Assembly: GCA_036346255.1 (NCBI GenBank)
Contig: CM070633.1
Coordinates: forward strand, 3,596,001-3,660,000
Length of the DNA: 64,000 nt
Source: Ampelocalamus luodianensis
Lineage: Eukaryota; Streptophyta; Magnoliopsida; Poales; Poaceae
Reading direction: 5' to 3'
The translations under genes and the position numbers were made by a program. How positions within the stretch are numbered: the first letter of the stretch is position 1; every line of letters begins with the position of its first letter. Below, in pieces: positions 52,271 to 64,000 of the stretch. Below the pieces are notes generated by a model. It had not been told where the DNA came from. It was given only the letters and a program-made list of their open reading frames with translations, and did no database searches.

Positions 52271-52468
52271 GCCTTCGCATGACAATTCGTTACATATGTA
52301 TATGAATGCCACGTCCTCTCTCTTCCATACACTTGATGGACCAAGAAAGCGAGCTGGCGTTTATGCGTATAACAACCACTCCACATACAGTTGGTAGTGG
52401 TAGTGGGACATTATTCGTTTATCTACTCGCCTTAACACACAGTAGAACGTACTCGCGCTGCCGGCGTC

Positions 52469-52863
52469 TTACGAATTCACCTTGGAGCAGCTGAGCCTGA
52501 TCTGGCCCTGGGTCCCGGTCAATGGGCTGATGTTCCCCATCTTCACCATCGCACTCGTGAAGGCGCTGCTGAACGCCGCCGTGCTGGACGCGAAGTTCCT
52601 GACCGTGTTGTCGGTGCTGTCGCCGTTGAACAGCACCTGGTCGGAGTGCAGGAGCCCCTTCTGGGACAACAGGTTGCTGTAGTAGGCGTTGTCGAACGCG
52701 TTGGGCGTCGTCGTGTCCAGCGGCGCCAGGTTGCTGTCGCCGGTGCCGCTCGCCTGGGGGCAGTTGGCCTTGAGCGACGTCGCGAAGGCCGAGTTGATGT
52801 TGGTACCGTTGTAGATCCTGTCCCTGAAGTTTTGGCACTGCGCCTGCCCGATCGTGTGTGCAC
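52469..52863 (-). pseudogene. Peroxidase C, only last exon present
   Basis: 395 bp, exactly the length of exon 4 in peroxidase B, uninterrupted from a TGCAG|GTGCACACG acceptor to TAA. It reads [58 protein letters not shown] and ends CSKVNS, so it includes the proximal haem His. The downstream flank (52324-52350, CCATACACTTGATGGACCAA) matches units A and B. About 65 bp into intron 3 the sequence is lost at a Copia element; exons 1-3 are not found up to the window end. Either they lie beyond 64000 or were deleted. The exon itself shows no decay, so the break is recent or the gene is only split. Confidence 0.88.
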
Positions 52864-52929
52864 CTGCAATAATGCACTCGTCGTCAAAAAGGTAAATTAT
52901 GCGTGTTAGCCTATTGTAATTATAGAATG

Positions 52930-55120
52930 TGTAATTATAGTAGGCAGCCCTTGATTTGAGGCATGTACGCCTGTGCGGTTGCCTTATGAGCCACCCCGGC
53001 CTCCATATGTATACATGCACATTGTATGGAATAGAATCAATCATTCCCACACTTTCATGGTATCAGATAGCGGTTCCGATCCGCTACTCTTCCGCAACCC
53101 CAGCGCCGCCGCCGATCCCATCGCCGGCGCTTGACTCCGATCGCCTACACCTCGCGCTGCTCCGTCCTGGATCGCCGAGTGTGGCCACCGGTCTCCGATC
53201 GCCGCCGTCTTGCATCGTCTGCGCTGGCGCGCGCCGATCCCGCCTCCGATTGCCCGCCCTGCCGTTGGACGATCACCACCGGGCGCGGCCGCTGATCGCT
53301 CCATGGCCGCCGACGACGGTCGCCGCCGCCGCCGCCGCCAGCGGCCAGGACACGGAGGCCGGGCCGCCGCCGCGCCGACGCCACGCACGCCGGGCCGAAG
53401 AAGCGCGCCTCCGTGCAGCTGCCCTGGACGAGTACGAGAAGGCGCACGAGGCCCTCTGGGCGCAAGCCACCGCCGTCGTCAACGTCAAGGCCCTCATCCC
53501 CATCGCCCTCGACAAGGCCACGGACACCTACACCAAGTGGCGCGGCATGTTCCTCACCGTCCTCGGCAAGTATGCCCTCACCCGCCACGTCCTCGGGGAT
53601 GAGGCGTTCCCCGCCCGCCCGGCGTGGATTCAGGCGGACTGCTGCGTCCTCACGTGGATCTACGGCACCGTCTCCAGCGACCTGCAGCAGTCGCTGATGA
53701 TGCGGCAAGGTCCCGCCCGCAACGCGTGGTGCTACCTCGAGGATGAATTCCTCGGACAGAAGGAGTCCCGTGCCCTTCTCCTTGAGACGCAGTTCCGTAC
53801 CTTCCGCCAGAGGCCCCGAGCGCCATCGACATCGCCGCCGCTTGAGTCCATGGCGCCTCGCCGAATTCGGCGACCCCATCGGCGATCGACAAATGGTACT
53901 CACGCTCCTTCGCGGCCTCAGTGGCAAGTTTCGCCACATGGTGTCCATCCTCAAGATGCACAGGCCGTTCCCGACGTTCGCTGAAGCCCGTACTCACCTC
54001 CTGTTGGAGGAGATGGAGATCGACGCTCGTCCTCCGTCCCCACCGGCCGCTCGTCGCTGCGACGCCACGCCCAGCGGCCTGGCGCACCCGCCTCCACGTC
54101 CCGGAGCACCACGCCTCGCTGCACCGGCCGGTGGCGCCGCCGCCGTCGTCGTGGCGCGGTGGCGCGGGCGACTGCATCGTGGCGCCTCCTCCGCCGCCTC
54201 TGCTGGTGCGCCGGCCGACAGGCGGCGCCCCTCCCGACGGGCGTGTACCCGCTCGCCCCATCTTGGGCGGCACTGTCGGCGCATGTGGCCGCACGATCGC
54301 CGGACGCCTCGCCGCCATGACTGCGTTTCCACGCAGCCCCGCAATATGGCGGCTTCGGTGTTCCTCCCGGCGCCTATGGAGGCGCATACGGCGCCCCACC
54401 GCCCCCGTACGGCACGTACTATGGGGGGGCTACACCGCCGGTGTTCCAGGCGCCCTCACCAGCGTACCAGGCGGCGCCCTGGAACCCCACTCAAGGCGGG
54501 TCTTGGCACCAGGACTCCCTGGCGCACTCCTTCAACACCATGACGCTAAACCCGCCGGCCTCGACTTCTGAGTGGTATGCTGATTCAGGTGCCGGTTCGC
54601 ACATGACCTCGGATGCTGGTATACTCTCCACCATTTCCCCGCCCTCTTCCTTTACTCCTTCGTCTATCATTGTGGGAAATGGTGCTTTGCTTCCGCCACA
54701 ACCATCGGATCACATGTTTTTCTCTACCACAACAGAACCTTGCTCTTAATAATGTCTCGTGTCACCCAACATCATTAAGAACCTCATTTCCATTCGTCGT
54801 TTTACCACCAACAATAATTGTTCCATTGAGTTTGATCCATTTGGTCTTTCTGTGAAGGATTTGCAAACCAGGAACGTGATCGCCAGGTGCAATAGCTCCG
54901 GTGACCTCTACCCATTCTATGCACCTTCCACCAGCACCTCCGCGCTCATCGCTGCACCCACCTCCCTTTGGCATCGCCGTCTCGGTCACCTTGGGCGTGA
55001 AGCTTTGTCCAAACTTATTAGCTCCGTGTTATCTCTTGTAATAAAGATGATATCGATCATATATGTCATGCATGCCAACTTTAAAAGGAATAATATGTTC
55101 AAGTTAAACATCATGTGAAC
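52930..55120 (+). mobile_element. Truncated Copia element (LTR end, gag, protease, pre-integrase)
   Basis: TGGTATCAGATAGC at 53058-53071 is a primer-binding site just after an LTR end ...CACTTTCA-like (ACTTTCA at 53051-53057). A GC-rich gag follows: KWRGMFLTVLGKYALTRHVL, WCYLEDEFLGQKESRALLLE, with a frameshift near 53810 to FGDPIGDRQMVLTLLRGL. The protease motif EWYADSGAGSHMTSD is at about 54570-54615, and the pre-integrase motif LWHRRLGHLGREALSKL near 54970-55020. Integrase proper, reverse transcriptase and the second LTR are absent; similarity ends at about 55110. The LTR start is uncertain (TGTAATTATAG near 52930 is one candidate, which would make a very short LTR). Confidence 0.82.
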
Positions 55121-55215
55121 AACCAAAATCAGCATAAAGCTAAGATTTAGAATATTTATTATTGCTCTCAGAAGGCTAGTTGTACAAGATATAATCTTTG
55201 CCATTACAGCACTTA

Positions 55216-58200
55216 TGTGAGACCCCGGTTTATTAAACTTGTAATACTTAACCTTCCACTGGTCCTAGTATCACAAATAAAATAATCCGCGTCTCGATGG
55301 ACATGTGCCTCCCAGAACAAGCAAAGACACATACATCAATTCCAAGCATGCATCAATTCCATACAATGATTATAACAAGTCTACCAAAAGACATACATAA
55401 TATAAGTTATTACAACACACCCGACTGCCAAATGACATAAGTACCAAATAAGTACATGAAAGCAAAAGTTGCCATAAGATGGTTTAAACCAAAAGACGAC
55501 CGGTTAGCCACATAACACCATAGGCAACCGACCAGGCCGCTAAGCTAATCGCCTAAGAATCGCCACAAAGACAACTCACAAAAGTGAGGTCCATCGGACT
55601 CACTATCATCCTCTGCACAACACAAGCAATGCGGTGAGTACAAAAAAATGTACTACGCAAGACTTACGAGTAGCAAACCCATACATAGCTACATGAAAGT
55701 CAGATTCAAAGGAATGTGGTTATATGGTTCTTTGGACGCATAAAGCAAGTTTCATTTGCAATATTGTAATAAGTTGAATAGCAGCTTTGTAAAATCTGCT
55801 TTTAAGCATTTAAATAACAATGAGTAAACATAAGTAACAAGTATCCACCTAGAAGTGACTTTTCCAAAAGCCACCACAACATAGCATGAATCCCGATTCA
55901 TACCACCATCAAGTTTTAATTTTAAAATGTTGTAGTCTAACTCTTGAAAAGCTTATCCAAGCGTGTCCATAACCTAGGACGAGGCTATTCGAATAGTTTT
56001 AATCCTCATAGGTGTACCAATGTACCCACACTTGCATCGCCTTTTGCCAAGCTATTAAGCACACTTCCTTTGGTATGCCAAGACGGCTAAGTCCTACTTA
56101 ACCCTTTCCAATGGAATATGCTAATCAAGAGACGACGTATGGGGGTTAATCCAGTGATTCGCCTGACTTAAATATGGATCACAAGGACCCATACGTGGAG
56201 CAAGATACACCGCCTCTGCGGGTGTTCTCCTCCACAAGCGTGTCAATGTTGCATATAATCAAATATGCAACCCACCACGCGACTCATTAATTAACACCCA
56301 AAGTACTCAAACTAAGAGAGGTCCCATATCCTCTAGTGTGGTTAGCACTTACGTAATGCTCTGATATGAGATACTCACAAGTAGTTCGGTCCTTAATTGA
56401 CCGGGCACCATTCCAATCACACCCAAAGATCACACCATCTTACCATTGTGCCCAAGTCTAAATTGTTTTCATTTTCAGTTTTAGTTTTGCAATTTAGACC
56501 AAGCACAAGGTGAAATATACAGATTATAACAATTTGTGTGATCAAGGTTATCGACAAGTCGATAACCGCCCATTTCTACCGACAACTAAGCATGGCTAAG
56601 CATAATAACACGTGAACTACTAAGTGACAAGGGTCCATCCAGCGAACCCAAAATCACAGCAAGTAACCTAGGCTTCAGTAGTAGAGGAATAAACATTTCC
56701 TACTGATAATGCATCTAGTAGGCCAACTACCGACAATGGTTTAAAACAACATAGCAATGCATACATAGAATTTGCAAACAATATACTAGACTTTGAAAAT
56801 AGTAGGAACAATATGATCAAATGAATGCTACATCCGCTGCTGGAAGGGCAGGATCGATGGTCGCTGTGGCTCAATATCAAGATTAATAATATTATCTTCG
56901 GAACCTAACGCGAAAAGACGATAAGCAAGTAAGAACGAAGAACACCAAATAAAACCCAACAACAAAACACATCCAAAACTAACAAAATCTACACAACAGC
57001 TAGGGAAAGATCTAAGACAATGACAGGAACAAGAATTATGCAATTTGAACTAAGCATGCAAAAGATATGAGCAAAATTCTCTCTCTCAGCCTTATAACAA
57101 TCTAATTAATAATTAATACTGTTCATGGTGAAATTTTCTAGAACGATCTAGGGTCTGAAATTTTTATAGTAGGTAGATTAGGACATCCTAATAACAGCAA
57201 AGTTGGATTTACTAAATTTGGAGTTATACACATTTACTTATGATTTTTCTAAGTTGTAAATCTAATGCAAATCATTTTATTAATTATGAACATGCTCAAA
57301 ACCTATTTTATATGAAAGTATACTAATGATTTAATTTAACAAAATTGATTTTGCACAATTTGGATTTATACGTAAAAGATATGCATTTTTCAAGATTAAA
57401 ACTATTTCGAATATTCAAAATGATGTAAATCAAGTTATTCCTAGTTATACAATTTTCACATCGAACATGCTTAATTCCATTTTTATAATAAACTAAAGTG
57501 ACAACATAATTTATTACCGTTGGAATTATATAAAAGCAATTAAAATGAATTAGTTATGAGTTTCTAAAGTTTTTACATCATTTTCATTGTTAAACAAATA
57601 CTTACCAAATACGTAACAACCTAATAAAAGAAAACGACGTGGACAACTCTCAACCCTTGATCTAAAATCCTACGGCTCACGCTGGCAAAACAAGCGACGC
57701 ACGCCGAATCGAAACTAACCCACCGTTAGATCAAGATCCAACGGCGCACTGAGTGTAAGCATTCGGACGGTGCGTTGCATACACGATCTCGCCATGATCA
57801 AAAGATCGACGGCCGAGAACGATCAAGGCATCCGGAGGGTCCGAACGCACACAAAGATCGGGCAGAGATCTAAAATGAACGGTAGCTATTTATCGCAGCT
57901 TCAAAGGAAGATGCCGACACGTGGGATCGCATGTCGCTGACCTAGGGTCATGACCGCAACGTTTTAACCCACGGCACGATTGCATCGCCCACTTGTCACG
58001 ATCGAGAGTGGCGGTTAAGACCAAATTAATGCCATTAATGATTAACCTTAAATAAACACTAATGATCTTCGAATTTGATTTTAACCCTCGCCCACAAGTC
58101 AATGTACCTGCAGGTAAATTCGAAATGATAAATGCCGACACATTCAATTAACCAATGATTAATCTTAATGATGCCGAACGATGCGGGATTGAACCAGAAC

Positions 58201-60178
58201 GATTTGAGGATATTGGGCCCATCGTCGCTGGCTCAACGACAATGATTAAGACATAATTAATAACTAATGATTAGCAATTAATGTGTCATAATCAAAAGAC
58301 AAAACGGAGTTGTCGTGTAAGAAACCCGAGTGACTTCAACGGCTAACGCCGCGACACTGCCACGGCGCGCGAACAAGAGCCAAAATGGATTCGCATAGCA
58401 CAACGAATCTAATGGTAGCATTCTCACCGCGGTGTGAGGGACTAGAACAATGGCCAGGCGGAAAATGAAAGAGGAGCTATTGCTAAACACGAAAATCGCG
58501 ATGAGCTCCATCGCAAGCCTAGGATGCGGGTGCCAAAGCTTCTAAGGACTAATAAGAAGCTACCTTAGGGACTAGAAGCTTCAGAGATGGCCGGAGATGC
58601 TTGATCATAGAGGAAGCTCGCTGGACTTGGAGAAGAAAGATTGAAAACGCATACTGAGCCAAATGAGTGATACCAAAGCATCAAAATAGCTTCATTAAGG
58701 TCCACAGGCTATATGAGCAAGTAATTAGAAAATGGAGCACTCACCGAAATGAGGAAGAAGATGACCAATTTACTGACTTGAACAAACCCCAAATTGGACA
58801 ATTCTCGAGAATCAAATCCAAAATTAAGTGAGGGGTAATGCTCAAGATGATAAAGAGATAAGGTTAGGCAAAGAAAACGGAAGGAGGACCACTGGAACAC
58901 CAAGAACACCAATGGAGCTCCACGGGTCAACAATGGCGATTTGCCATTCTTGAGGTGTTAAGCTCCAACACGTGAATGAAGCTTGGTGGTGGTCTAAAGA
59001 AATACCAGAGGTATTGAGAGTGCTTATAAAGCCATGAAAGTATTAGGGTTTGCACCACCTCTCTCAAGCAAGAAACACAAAGCACAAGGTGCGCCGACAA
59101 GGAAAAGAGGTGAAGACGTGCATTAGGCATGGCTCGGCTCTGTACCTCCCATACCCCTAAACGCTCGGCTAGGTGGCTTTAGGAGCAAGAAATGACACCG
59201 CCATTACTCCCTACGCTCGTGACGTCGGAGGTTGAAGACGCCCGCGAAAAGGCTCGTGATTCACGCCTGTTAGATGAGACACGGACGATCGAGATAGTGC
59301 CACGCCACGGGCTTTAAAACACAACGGGAGATTGCGAGCCTTACGATTAGAAACGAACGGCTCGAGATAGCTCCACGCTAAACTCAATTTACAACAAAGG
59401 GGCACGCGAGCGTTGGATCTTAATCCAACGGCTCTGATTCAAAAATGCAACCGGAGGGTCCGAAGGTTTCGGAAATCTCAACGGTTGGATGAGAATCTAA
59501 CGGTCGACAATCAAATTTGCAACCGGAAGGTCCGAAGTCTTACACGCGCGCGGGCCGTGCGATCGAAATCCAACGGACGAGATTCAACGTGCGTTTTAAG
59601 AGGGCTCGTGCGCTTAGTTGGATCGATCGAAACAAGTGGCTTGAGCCCGAGTCCGACTCGAACCCAAGTAATGAGAAACCAAGTTTGACTTTGAAAAAGA
59701 ACAGAGACTTTGAAAGATTTATTTGAGGTAGCAAAATAACTCCAAAAATTATGAAAATTTTACAGGAGCTTGCTAACTCAGATATTAACCTTGTGTAAAA
59801 TTTTAAGAGGTTTTTATGCTGTGAATAAATCTCCAAAAATTCTGCAAGGCTCTGTTTTAATGTTTGACTGAGAGTCAAACAGGTTTGACTTCCTCTAAAA
59901 ATATTCAAACAATTTCTAAAAATTGTGAAATTTTTCAGAGGGGTCACATACCATCAGAGAGACTTAGGAAAAATATTTCCAGAGGATGATCAAAAGATTT
60001 GACAAGATTGTTTTTGGAATATCAAGATTTGGATCAACTAGACTTGTGACAATGTATTTCCATAATCCCTTGTACAAGAATTGATTGGCACAAAAGGAAA
60101 TACATGATGTAAGAAAAAGTTTTAATTTCTACTGATTTTCTTACATTTGAAACACAAGCCTAAAGTTGGGATGTTACA
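55216..60178 (+). repeat. Gypsy-type solo LTR, 5.0 kb, TSD ACTTA
   Basis: Begins TGTGAGACCCCGGTTTATTA and ends AAAGTTGGGATGTTACA, the same end as the LTR at 12042-15277. Exact duplication ACTTA at 55211-55215 and 60179-60183. No internal copy of either end was seen, so it is one LTR and not a short element with two LTRs. At 4963 bp it is very long for a plant LTR. Only short ORFs occur. Confidence 0.88.
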
Positions 60179-60668
60179 ACTTAAGTCTATACTCTTCACT
60201 AATTGAATATGACAATATTGATTTAAACCTTGAGCTCTAAACATTACTTTACTAATCTGTCAAAAGATCTAAAACAAAAGACCACTGGCAATACTTGTAT
60301 TTTGAGGGCAAATCTGTAATTTCTCATTTCAGAAAAGAATAAATAAAGAAGGAAAGAAAAGATGAAGGGGCCCACCAGTCATTGTGATGGTGGAAAGGAT
60401 AAGGGTTGGAGGTGGTGAACTGCTTTGGCAGTTTTTGTGGCTCTCGGCCGTTTTTGGCCTTCGTCCAAAATCGGCGGCAGACGACTTGGGCTAGGGGCGC
60501 TCGCCAAATCAGGCGGGTAGCGCGCCGGTGGTTGCAGGGTCATCTCCTCCCCCCTCCTTTTCAGTTGGGTTTTGATAGAGTCTGGAAGTTCAGACCCAAA
60601 TCGCAAGGTTCAGCATAGAGATTTTTGGGGATTTTCAAAGCAAAATGGAAACTAGGGAGCTAAGGCTA
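60179..60668. other. Spacer between solo LTR and Gypsy element
   Basis: AT-rich at first, GC-richer from 60370. A 75-codon minus ORF (60379-60606) is unrecognised. It could be the remaining flank of the Copia insertion or leader of the Gypsy LTR. Confidence 0.35.
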
Positions 60669-61048
60669 TGATATTGCGGCTATGGTTTGTATATTGATCC
60701 AAAGATAACCCGCATCTGTCTGATTACAAGGCTTATAAATCCTGAGTTCGGTGAAACAAAGCTGACAACAAACATACCGTGAATAGTAACAACAAAACTA
60801 CCACAGTTCAAAATGAAGTAATAACACTCAAAATCGGCCGTAGCCGTAAGATCGAGATCCAAAGGCCAATCGCAACCGTTACTTTAGCTTGCGTAAATGA
60901 AGTCAACGTCGAAACCCCATTTCTCCTCACGCCACAGGATCTCCATGTTAGCTGGTCCACTCATCCACGCCATCGGATCTGCATAGTAGGATACAGATTG
61001 GAATCTCCTCAGCAACAAATAAGATCTCTGAACTTTGGGTTCCTGACA
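60669..61048 (-). repeat. Gypsy LTR (3' LTR, minus strand), far end uncertain
   Basis: On the minus strand TTAAGGAGGGGGAATTG (polypurine tract, 61063-61047) is followed by TGTCAGGAACCC starting at 61048, an LTR start. The far end is a guess: TGATATTGCGG at 60669 (CCGCAATATCA on the minus strand) gives a 380-bp LTR. Confidence 0.5.
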
Positions 61049-61073
61049 ATTCCCCCTCCTTAAGTTCCTTGTC

Positions 61074-61775
61074 TCAAGGAACACAATTGGGAAATATCTG
61101 CTGTATGAAGTCTGCTTCTTCCCAATTCGCAGCAGAAATAGGTAGATTCATCCAATATATGAGCCATTGGACCATGGGTCCATTGTTATGGGAAATGACC
61201 CTCCTTTCCAACACTACCACAGGAGCCACTTTGATATTGCCCTCTTGATCAATTAATGGGAGCTCACAATTTGGCACTACCTTGTCAGCATATGCTTTCA
61301 TCTTATTCTTAGCCTTGGTTAGGTTGTCCTTAATCACTTGCATAGCCATCTGCCTCCTCTGCAATAATCCCTTTACCTCTTCCTTCTGGGAATTTGGCAG
61401 AATTACATCACTGATTTGAGTGGGTGGAAACCCATACAATGCCTCTTTCTCTTTAGATTTTGGCAGTCCCTCAATGAAATCCATTGAAATATGGGTCCAA
61501 GCCATGTCGGGTATTGGAATTGGTTGTAGCAGTCCATGATAGGGAATCTGTTTAGATTTGTTTTTCAGAAACACAACACAATTCTTGACAGAATCTTCCA
61601 CTTCTTGCTTCATTTTGGGCCAATAGACAAGTAGTTTAAGCCTCTGATATGTAACTCTTTCACCTGAATGTCCCCTAAGTGCAGAGCTATGAAATGAAAC
61701 CAATAATTGCTCCTTCAGTGCAGTCTGAGAGCCTACATATATCTTGCCTTTATACCACAAGATTCCATGTTTCAA
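61074..61775 (-). pseudogene. Gypsy integrase and chromodomain-like end, internally deleted
   Basis: A 233-codon open frame. It starts in the integrase zinc-binding region (LVSFHSSALRGHSGERVTYQ, ... NCVVFLKNKSKQ), keeps the start of the catalytic core (WTHISMDFIEGLPKS, with the first Asp), and then jumps to EALYGFPPTQISDVILP, which belongs after the core. The second and third catalytic acidic residues are lost. A second gap removes the part after MKAYADK. The end (VLERRVISHNNGPMVQWLI, NWEEADFIQQIFPN) resembles the chromodomain-like tail of Gypsy chromoviruses. The frame stays open across the gaps, so the deletions are multiples of three. Confidence 0.82.
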
Positions 61776-62084
61776 AGAGTACTGAGGTTGGGCATTAACA
61801 TTAATGCTAAACTAGTTCATTAGATCTTTACACCTCCCATCATTCTAATAGCTTGCTATGACTTCAGTGATCCAAACAGGAGTGGTTGTGGTGTCTGCTA
61901 AAAGTTAATAATCATATTTGACCCTATTTTCTCTTCCTTTCTTGTACTCCACTTTGTAATTATATCCTAATAATATTACTAGCAGTTTATGCTGTACTCC
62001 TTCAGTCAATCTCTGCTCTTGATTATACTTCAGACTCTGCTGGTCGATTATGATAATCGAGGTAGAACCTGCAAAGTAATGCTT

Positions 62085-62647
62085 CTATTTCTGAAGGGCT
62101 TCAAGTATTGCTAAAGCCTCCTTATCATAGGTAGATAAAGCTGCAGCTTTAGGTCCAATAGATTTACTCATAAATGATATTGGTCTTCCACCTTGCATCA
62201 ACACTACCCCAAGTCCATATCCACTAGCATATGCTTCCAATACAAAAGGCTGAGGATAATCTGGTAATGCCAAAACTGGAGCTGAGGACATGGCTGTTTT
62301 GATATTCCCAAATGCTATTTTCTGTTCTTCTCCCCATTGAACCCATCCTTCAAGTGTCTATAGTCAATATACCGCCTCCAAGAACCACCCTTCTTCTTAA
62401 CTAAAATAGCTGGTGATGAATAAGGGCTCAAACTGGGTCTGATGGTCTTTGAACTTAATAACTGCTCAATCAATCCCTCCATAGCATCCTTCTGATAATG
62501 GGGAAGCCCATAAGGTCGTTGGTTTACTAGCTTAGCCCTAGGAATGATGGGAATAGAATGATCACATTTTCTGTTAGGAAGAAGTTGCTGAAGCTCCTCA
62601 AAAATATCTTGGTACTGTAACAGTACCTTCTTAATCAAGTTAGGCAC
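62085..62647 (-). pseudogene. Gypsy reverse transcriptase/RNase H with core deleted
   Basis: 62647-62340 reads PYGLPHYQKDAMEGLIEQLL, SPYSSPAILVKKKGGSWRRY and IDYRHLK, the entry of a Gypsy RT. Near 62340 this jumps, in another frame, to EEQKIAFGNIKTAMSSAPVL and, at 62291-62085, to PFVLEAYASGYGLGVVLMQ and STYDKEALAILEAL, which are RNase H. The RT palm with the catalytic YxDD motif is missing. Non-functional. Confidence 0.85.
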
Positions 62648-62665
62648 TGGACCGCATTTCTCAAT

Positions 62666-63120
62666 TTATGATATAATAGTATGAGCATATATGACAGCCC
62701 TAATGACTCCTTTCTTCATTAGTTTCACCAGATGACTTATGTCAATTAAGAAATTATGTCCAGGTAATGTTTCATCCTTAAAGATCACTTGTTCCAAACC
62801 ATTTTTGGTCACTGAAAATTCCCTAGTTTTGAGATTAATTTCAATATGACTATGAGTGTAAATCCAATAAGCCCCTAGGATAATATCATATCCCTTCAAT
62901 GGTAATACTCTCATGTCAGAAATAAATTGTTCTCCTTGTATTTCATAATGACAATCTTTGCATATAGTATCACTCCATAGTGTCGCCCCATCAGCTATCA
63001 TTACCTTGATTGGAATGTGATTAATAATCATGCATTGTGCCCTTATCGCAAATTGGGGGCTCACAAATGTAGCACTACTCCCACTATCAACAAGTGTTGT
63101 TGCTTTAACCCCTCCAACAT
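62666..63120 (-). pseudogene. Gypsy aspartic protease region
   Basis: The protease motif LVDSGSSATFV is at about 63095-63062, followed in the same frame by SPQFAIRAQCMIINHIPIKV and a flap-type stretch (LKGYDIILGAYWI). It continues to 62666 where stops precede the RT. Together with gag upstream and RT downstream this gives the normal gag-PR-RT order on the minus strand. Confidence 0.8.
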
Positions 63121-63126
63121 TCAGTA

Positions 63127-64000
63127 TCAGTGTAAATGTGTTACAAACTGAACTGGTGCCCTACATAATATGCATTGATATTTGCAGCACTGCTCCTCCA
63201 TCTTTGTGTTCTGGACTAGAAGGTGGTGTTTCATATTGAGCCACTTCCTCCCTTCGTCTTCCTCGATCTCCTCTCCCTCTTCCTGAGATCCTTGAATCAC
63301 TGTAAAGAGTTGTTTCTCATTGAGTTTACACTTGTGATCTGGGAACCAAGGTTTAGTACATTTCGTGCATTTTCTATAATCTCTCCCATTTCTGTTGTTC
63401 AGACCAGCCCTTTTTGTCTTATTTTCCATATCATCTCGATAGGTTTTGGTCCCAGTACTGGTCATAGTTCTTATCTTATCCCTTGAAACATTGTTATCCA
63501 CTCTGCTAAAATTGATATATGTTCTGGATCTAAGAGGGTGAGATTGCTCTATCCTCTTGGCCATCCAAATTGCTTCAATCATGTTTCTAGGCTGATGACA
63601 TTGCAAATGGTTATGAATATAATCCTGTAGTCCTACCACAAAGCTACATACATAGTACTCATCAGGTAATAAAGGATTATCTCTTCTGACCAGGCTCATA
63701 ACCTCCTCAAACTGATCTACATAAGCTCTGACTGTCCCTGTTTGCTTCAACCAATGGAACATTCGAACATTGTCATAAATTGAAGACTCAGTAAATCTAT
63801 CTCCAATAATCCTGCAAAACTGATACCAAGGAAGTATAACAGCATTACAGCACGTTCCTCTCCACCAATAATGAGCTCTATCCTTCAAATAGGTCACTGC
63901 GTAATCTGTTCTTTGTTCTAATGGCATTATAGCAGCTTCAAAATTCTTTTCAGCTTTGGCTATCCACCCATCCAGATCAGTGCCATCAAACTCCGGGAAG
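63127..64000 (-). CDS. Gypsy gag, partial at window end
   Basis: Open from the right window edge (EFDGTDLDGWIAKAEKNFE in frame just before the first ATG at 63927) to a stop at 63127. It contains a retrotransposon gag core (LKDRAHYWWRG, VRAYVDQFEEVMSLV, FVVGLQDYIHNHL) and a zinc-knuckle-like CTKCTKPWFPDHKC. The 5' start lies beyond 64000. The stop separates it from the protease frame by a few codons; that may be decay. Confidence 0.82.
   Translation of the reverse strand, partial: FPEFDGTDLDGWIAKAEKNFEAAIMPLEQRTDYAVTYLKDRAHYWWRGTCCNAVILPWYQFCRIIGDRFTESSIYDNVRMFHWLKQTGTVRAYVDQFEEVMSLVRRDNPLLPDEYYVCSFVVGLQDYIHNHLQCHQPRNMIEAIWMAKRIEQSHPLRSRTYINFSRVDNNVSRDKIRTMTSTGTKTYRDDMENKTKRAGLNNRNGRDYRKCTKCTKPWFPDHKCKLNEKQLFTVIQGSQEEGEEIEEDEGRKWLNMKHHLLVQNTKMEEQCCKYQCILCRAPVQFVTHLH

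Noticed and set aside
51635..52312. 225-codon minus ORF upstream of peroxidase B
   Set aside because: The matching duplicated flank at 48560-48960 does not keep the frame, and no domain is recognised.
53145..54399. Minus-strand ORFs of 269 and 249 codons
   Set aside because: They lie antisense to the GC-rich Copia gag, which has clear motifs on the plus strand.

Overview
This window is nuclear DNA from a grass, most probably rice (Oryza) or a close relative. The evidence is spliced plant genes (class III peroxidases, a WEB/PMI2-type coiled-coil gene), GC-rich coding exons in AT-rich DNA, and dense nested transposons of grass type: a CACTA element with TNP2 transposase, hAT and MULE miniature elements, Copia and Gypsy elements, and very large Gypsy solo LTRs. 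The species call is inference. There are no operons, CRISPR arrays or prokaryotic features.

Layout. 1-5239: right part of a CACTA element with a decayed TNP2-type transposase and a GC-rich passenger ORF, abutting the leader of a minus-strand Copia whose LTR is 5550-6209. 7857-7938: tRNA-Ser(UGA), minus strand. 8328-10214: intact two-exon WEB-family gene, minus strand. 10862-15884: a Copia-type LTR interrupted by a 3.2-kb Gypsy solo LTR (TSD AGAGG). 15885-18055: inverted arms plus a duplicated MULE-type MITE. 18832-20164: non-autonomous hAT element. 21662-23288: intact three-exon peroxidase, plus strand. 24004-31249: remains of two Copia elements in opposite orientations, ending in a 2.1-kb LTR. 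31260-32567: a foldback element with an AT-rich tandem core. 33190-36060: Gypsy-type LTR fragment.

36160-52863 is a tandem peroxidase family on the minus strand. Unit A (36181-36751) is a relic with most of exon 2, all of exon 3 and nearly all of exon 4 deleted. Unit B (49196-50887) is an intact four-exon gene. Unit C (52469-52863) keeps only its last exon. Unit A's upstream flank is split by about 10 kb of later DNA: a composite element of three 0.74-kb repeats interrupted by a 4.1-kb solo LTR (TSD CTTCT), and a 1.6-kb TTTCA-rich degenerate repeat. Unit C is cut in its intron 3 position by a truncated Copia (to about 55120), followed by a 5.0-kb solo LTR (55216-60178, TSD ACTTA). 60669-64000 is a minus-strand Gypsy with internal deletions whose gag runs off the window end.

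The most notable observation is in intact peroxidase B. A 272-bp hAT MITE inserted exactly on the exon 2/intron 2 boundary, and its 8-bp target duplication copied the 5' splice site (G|GTAAGAT), so the gene kept a working donor beside the insertion. Intron 1 of the same gene appears to use a GC-AG splice site, shared with the unit A relic. I see no undescribed multi-gene system; the interest lies in how transposons have edited a peroxidase cluster and in several unusual repeat structures.
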